Assembly: GCA_000611775.1 (NCBI GenBank)
Contig: KK106981.1
Span: 880,162-944,161 of the forward strand
Length of the DNA stretch: 64,000 bases
From: Umbilicaria muhlenbergii
Lineage: Eukaryota; Ascomycota; Lecanoromycetes; Umbilicariales; Umbilicariaceae
Direction: 5' to 3'
Positions within the stretch are counted from its first letter, which is position 1. Each line of letters starts with the position of its first letter. The translations under genes were made by a program, and so were the position numbers. Under the pieces are notes generated by a model. The model did not search any database and was not told the DNA's origin. It worked only from the letters and a program-made list of their open reading frames with translations. Below, one piece after another: positions 63,530-64,000 of this stretch.

Positions 63530-64000
63530 TGGGAGCGGGCGTTGGGCGTCGATAGGGGGTGGATCGCAAAACCATGAGGAAGTTCCAAGCACTACAATTC
63601 AGGGTGGAAACGGAGAGGAGGAGAAGAGATCAAGTCGTTGGGGGGTTGTGAAACCTGGTTATGTCAGTATGAGCTGGATTGCGAAGCCAGGGCTTTGCAG
63701 CAGGCAGATGTCGTGGCAGTACCGCCGGCCAGGCATGCCTGCCAATAATGCTTCATCTCGTCCAATATCCATATCGGCGCACGATGATTCAAGCGTTCAA
63801 GGATCTCGCATGCCCACCATCCTTGTCGTGCAGATTATGTTGATCGTCCTGCCCGGGTGGATATTGGGGTTGCCATTTTAAGCAGCCGTGATGCTCGAAC
63901 CCGGTAAGCGCAGGTCGCTTCGGGGGGATTTGATTCGAAGCGGACGACGCCACCCGCAAGCGTCCTACCCGAAGAGGGACCGGAAGAGATGGCCATGGAG
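63530..64000. other. Upstream region to the window edge
   Basis: About 470 bases with the promoter of the gene at 63529 and nothing else supported. Confidence 0.4.

Noticed and set aside
63880-63930. Possible tRNA T-arm (GGTTCGAGC on the minus strand)
   Set aside because: The flanking bases do not form a T-stem or an acceptor stem.
1-64000. CRISPR arrays, prokaryotic operons, ribosome-binding sites
   Set aside because: The sequence is eukaryotic with spliceosomal introns; no regularly spaced repeats of CRISPR type occur.

Overview
The window is nuclear DNA from a filamentous ascomycete (Pezizomycotina). Dothideomycetes is my best guess, but it rests on remembered similarity of the conserved proteins and not on a search. 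The evidence is many short introns (about 45-105 bp, mostly GT-AG with CTAAC-like branch sites), compact genes on both strands, CT-rich leaders, and proteins whose nearest relatives are fungal housekeeping proteins. No rRNA, CRISPR array, intact transposon or clear tRNA was seen. A run of 326 N at 53595-53920 is an assembly gap.

Layout 0-17.5 kb: 5' end of an RPC9-like RNA polymerase III subunit (-), NOP58 (-), V-ATPase subunit d VMA6 (+), an unrecognised protein with a 75-bp internal duplication (+), a long gene-less stretch with a polypurine tract, a PRS5-type PRPP synthetase (-), a HUB1 ubiquitin-like protein with an RS-rich N-terminal extension (-), a COG7-like Golgi tether subunit (-), and a large PARP-plus-E2 (UBC) fusion protein (+).

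Layout 17.5-41 kb: a five-exon PDR-type ABC transporter (+), an AT-hook protein whose C-terminus appears frame-broken (+), a secreted aldose 1-epimerase (+), a 982-residue unrecognised protein (+), a DJ-1/Hsp31-type protein (-), and a conserved fungal protein of unknown function (+).

Layout 41-55.4 kb: an Sds3/Dep1-like candidate chromatin protein (+), GPI15/PIG-H (-), a DET1-like histidine phosphatase (+), CCT3 (-), a repeat-containing unrecognised protein (-), a 179-bp tandem repeat, and a predicted pseudokinase interrupted by the N gap (-).

Layout 55.4-64 kb: this looks accessory. It has few recognisable genes, a small two-exon gene (-), an unresolved multi-exon gene or pseudogene (+), a four-exon gene of the Tse2-like ADP-ribosyltransferase toxin-domain family (-), and an unrecognised gene whose 3' end runs into a CCCAT repeat (-).

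Most genes are unrelated housekeeping functions: ribosome biogenesis, Pol III transcription, splicing, proton pumping, nucleotide synthesis, Golgi and GPI biosynthesis, and protein folding. There is no obvious gene cluster. The most unusual content is the PARP-E2 fusion, the RS-HUB1 fusion, the Tse2-like gene in the accessory end, and the predicted pseudokinase. Exon coordinates below were worked out by hand from splice signals and reading frame, not from transcript data.
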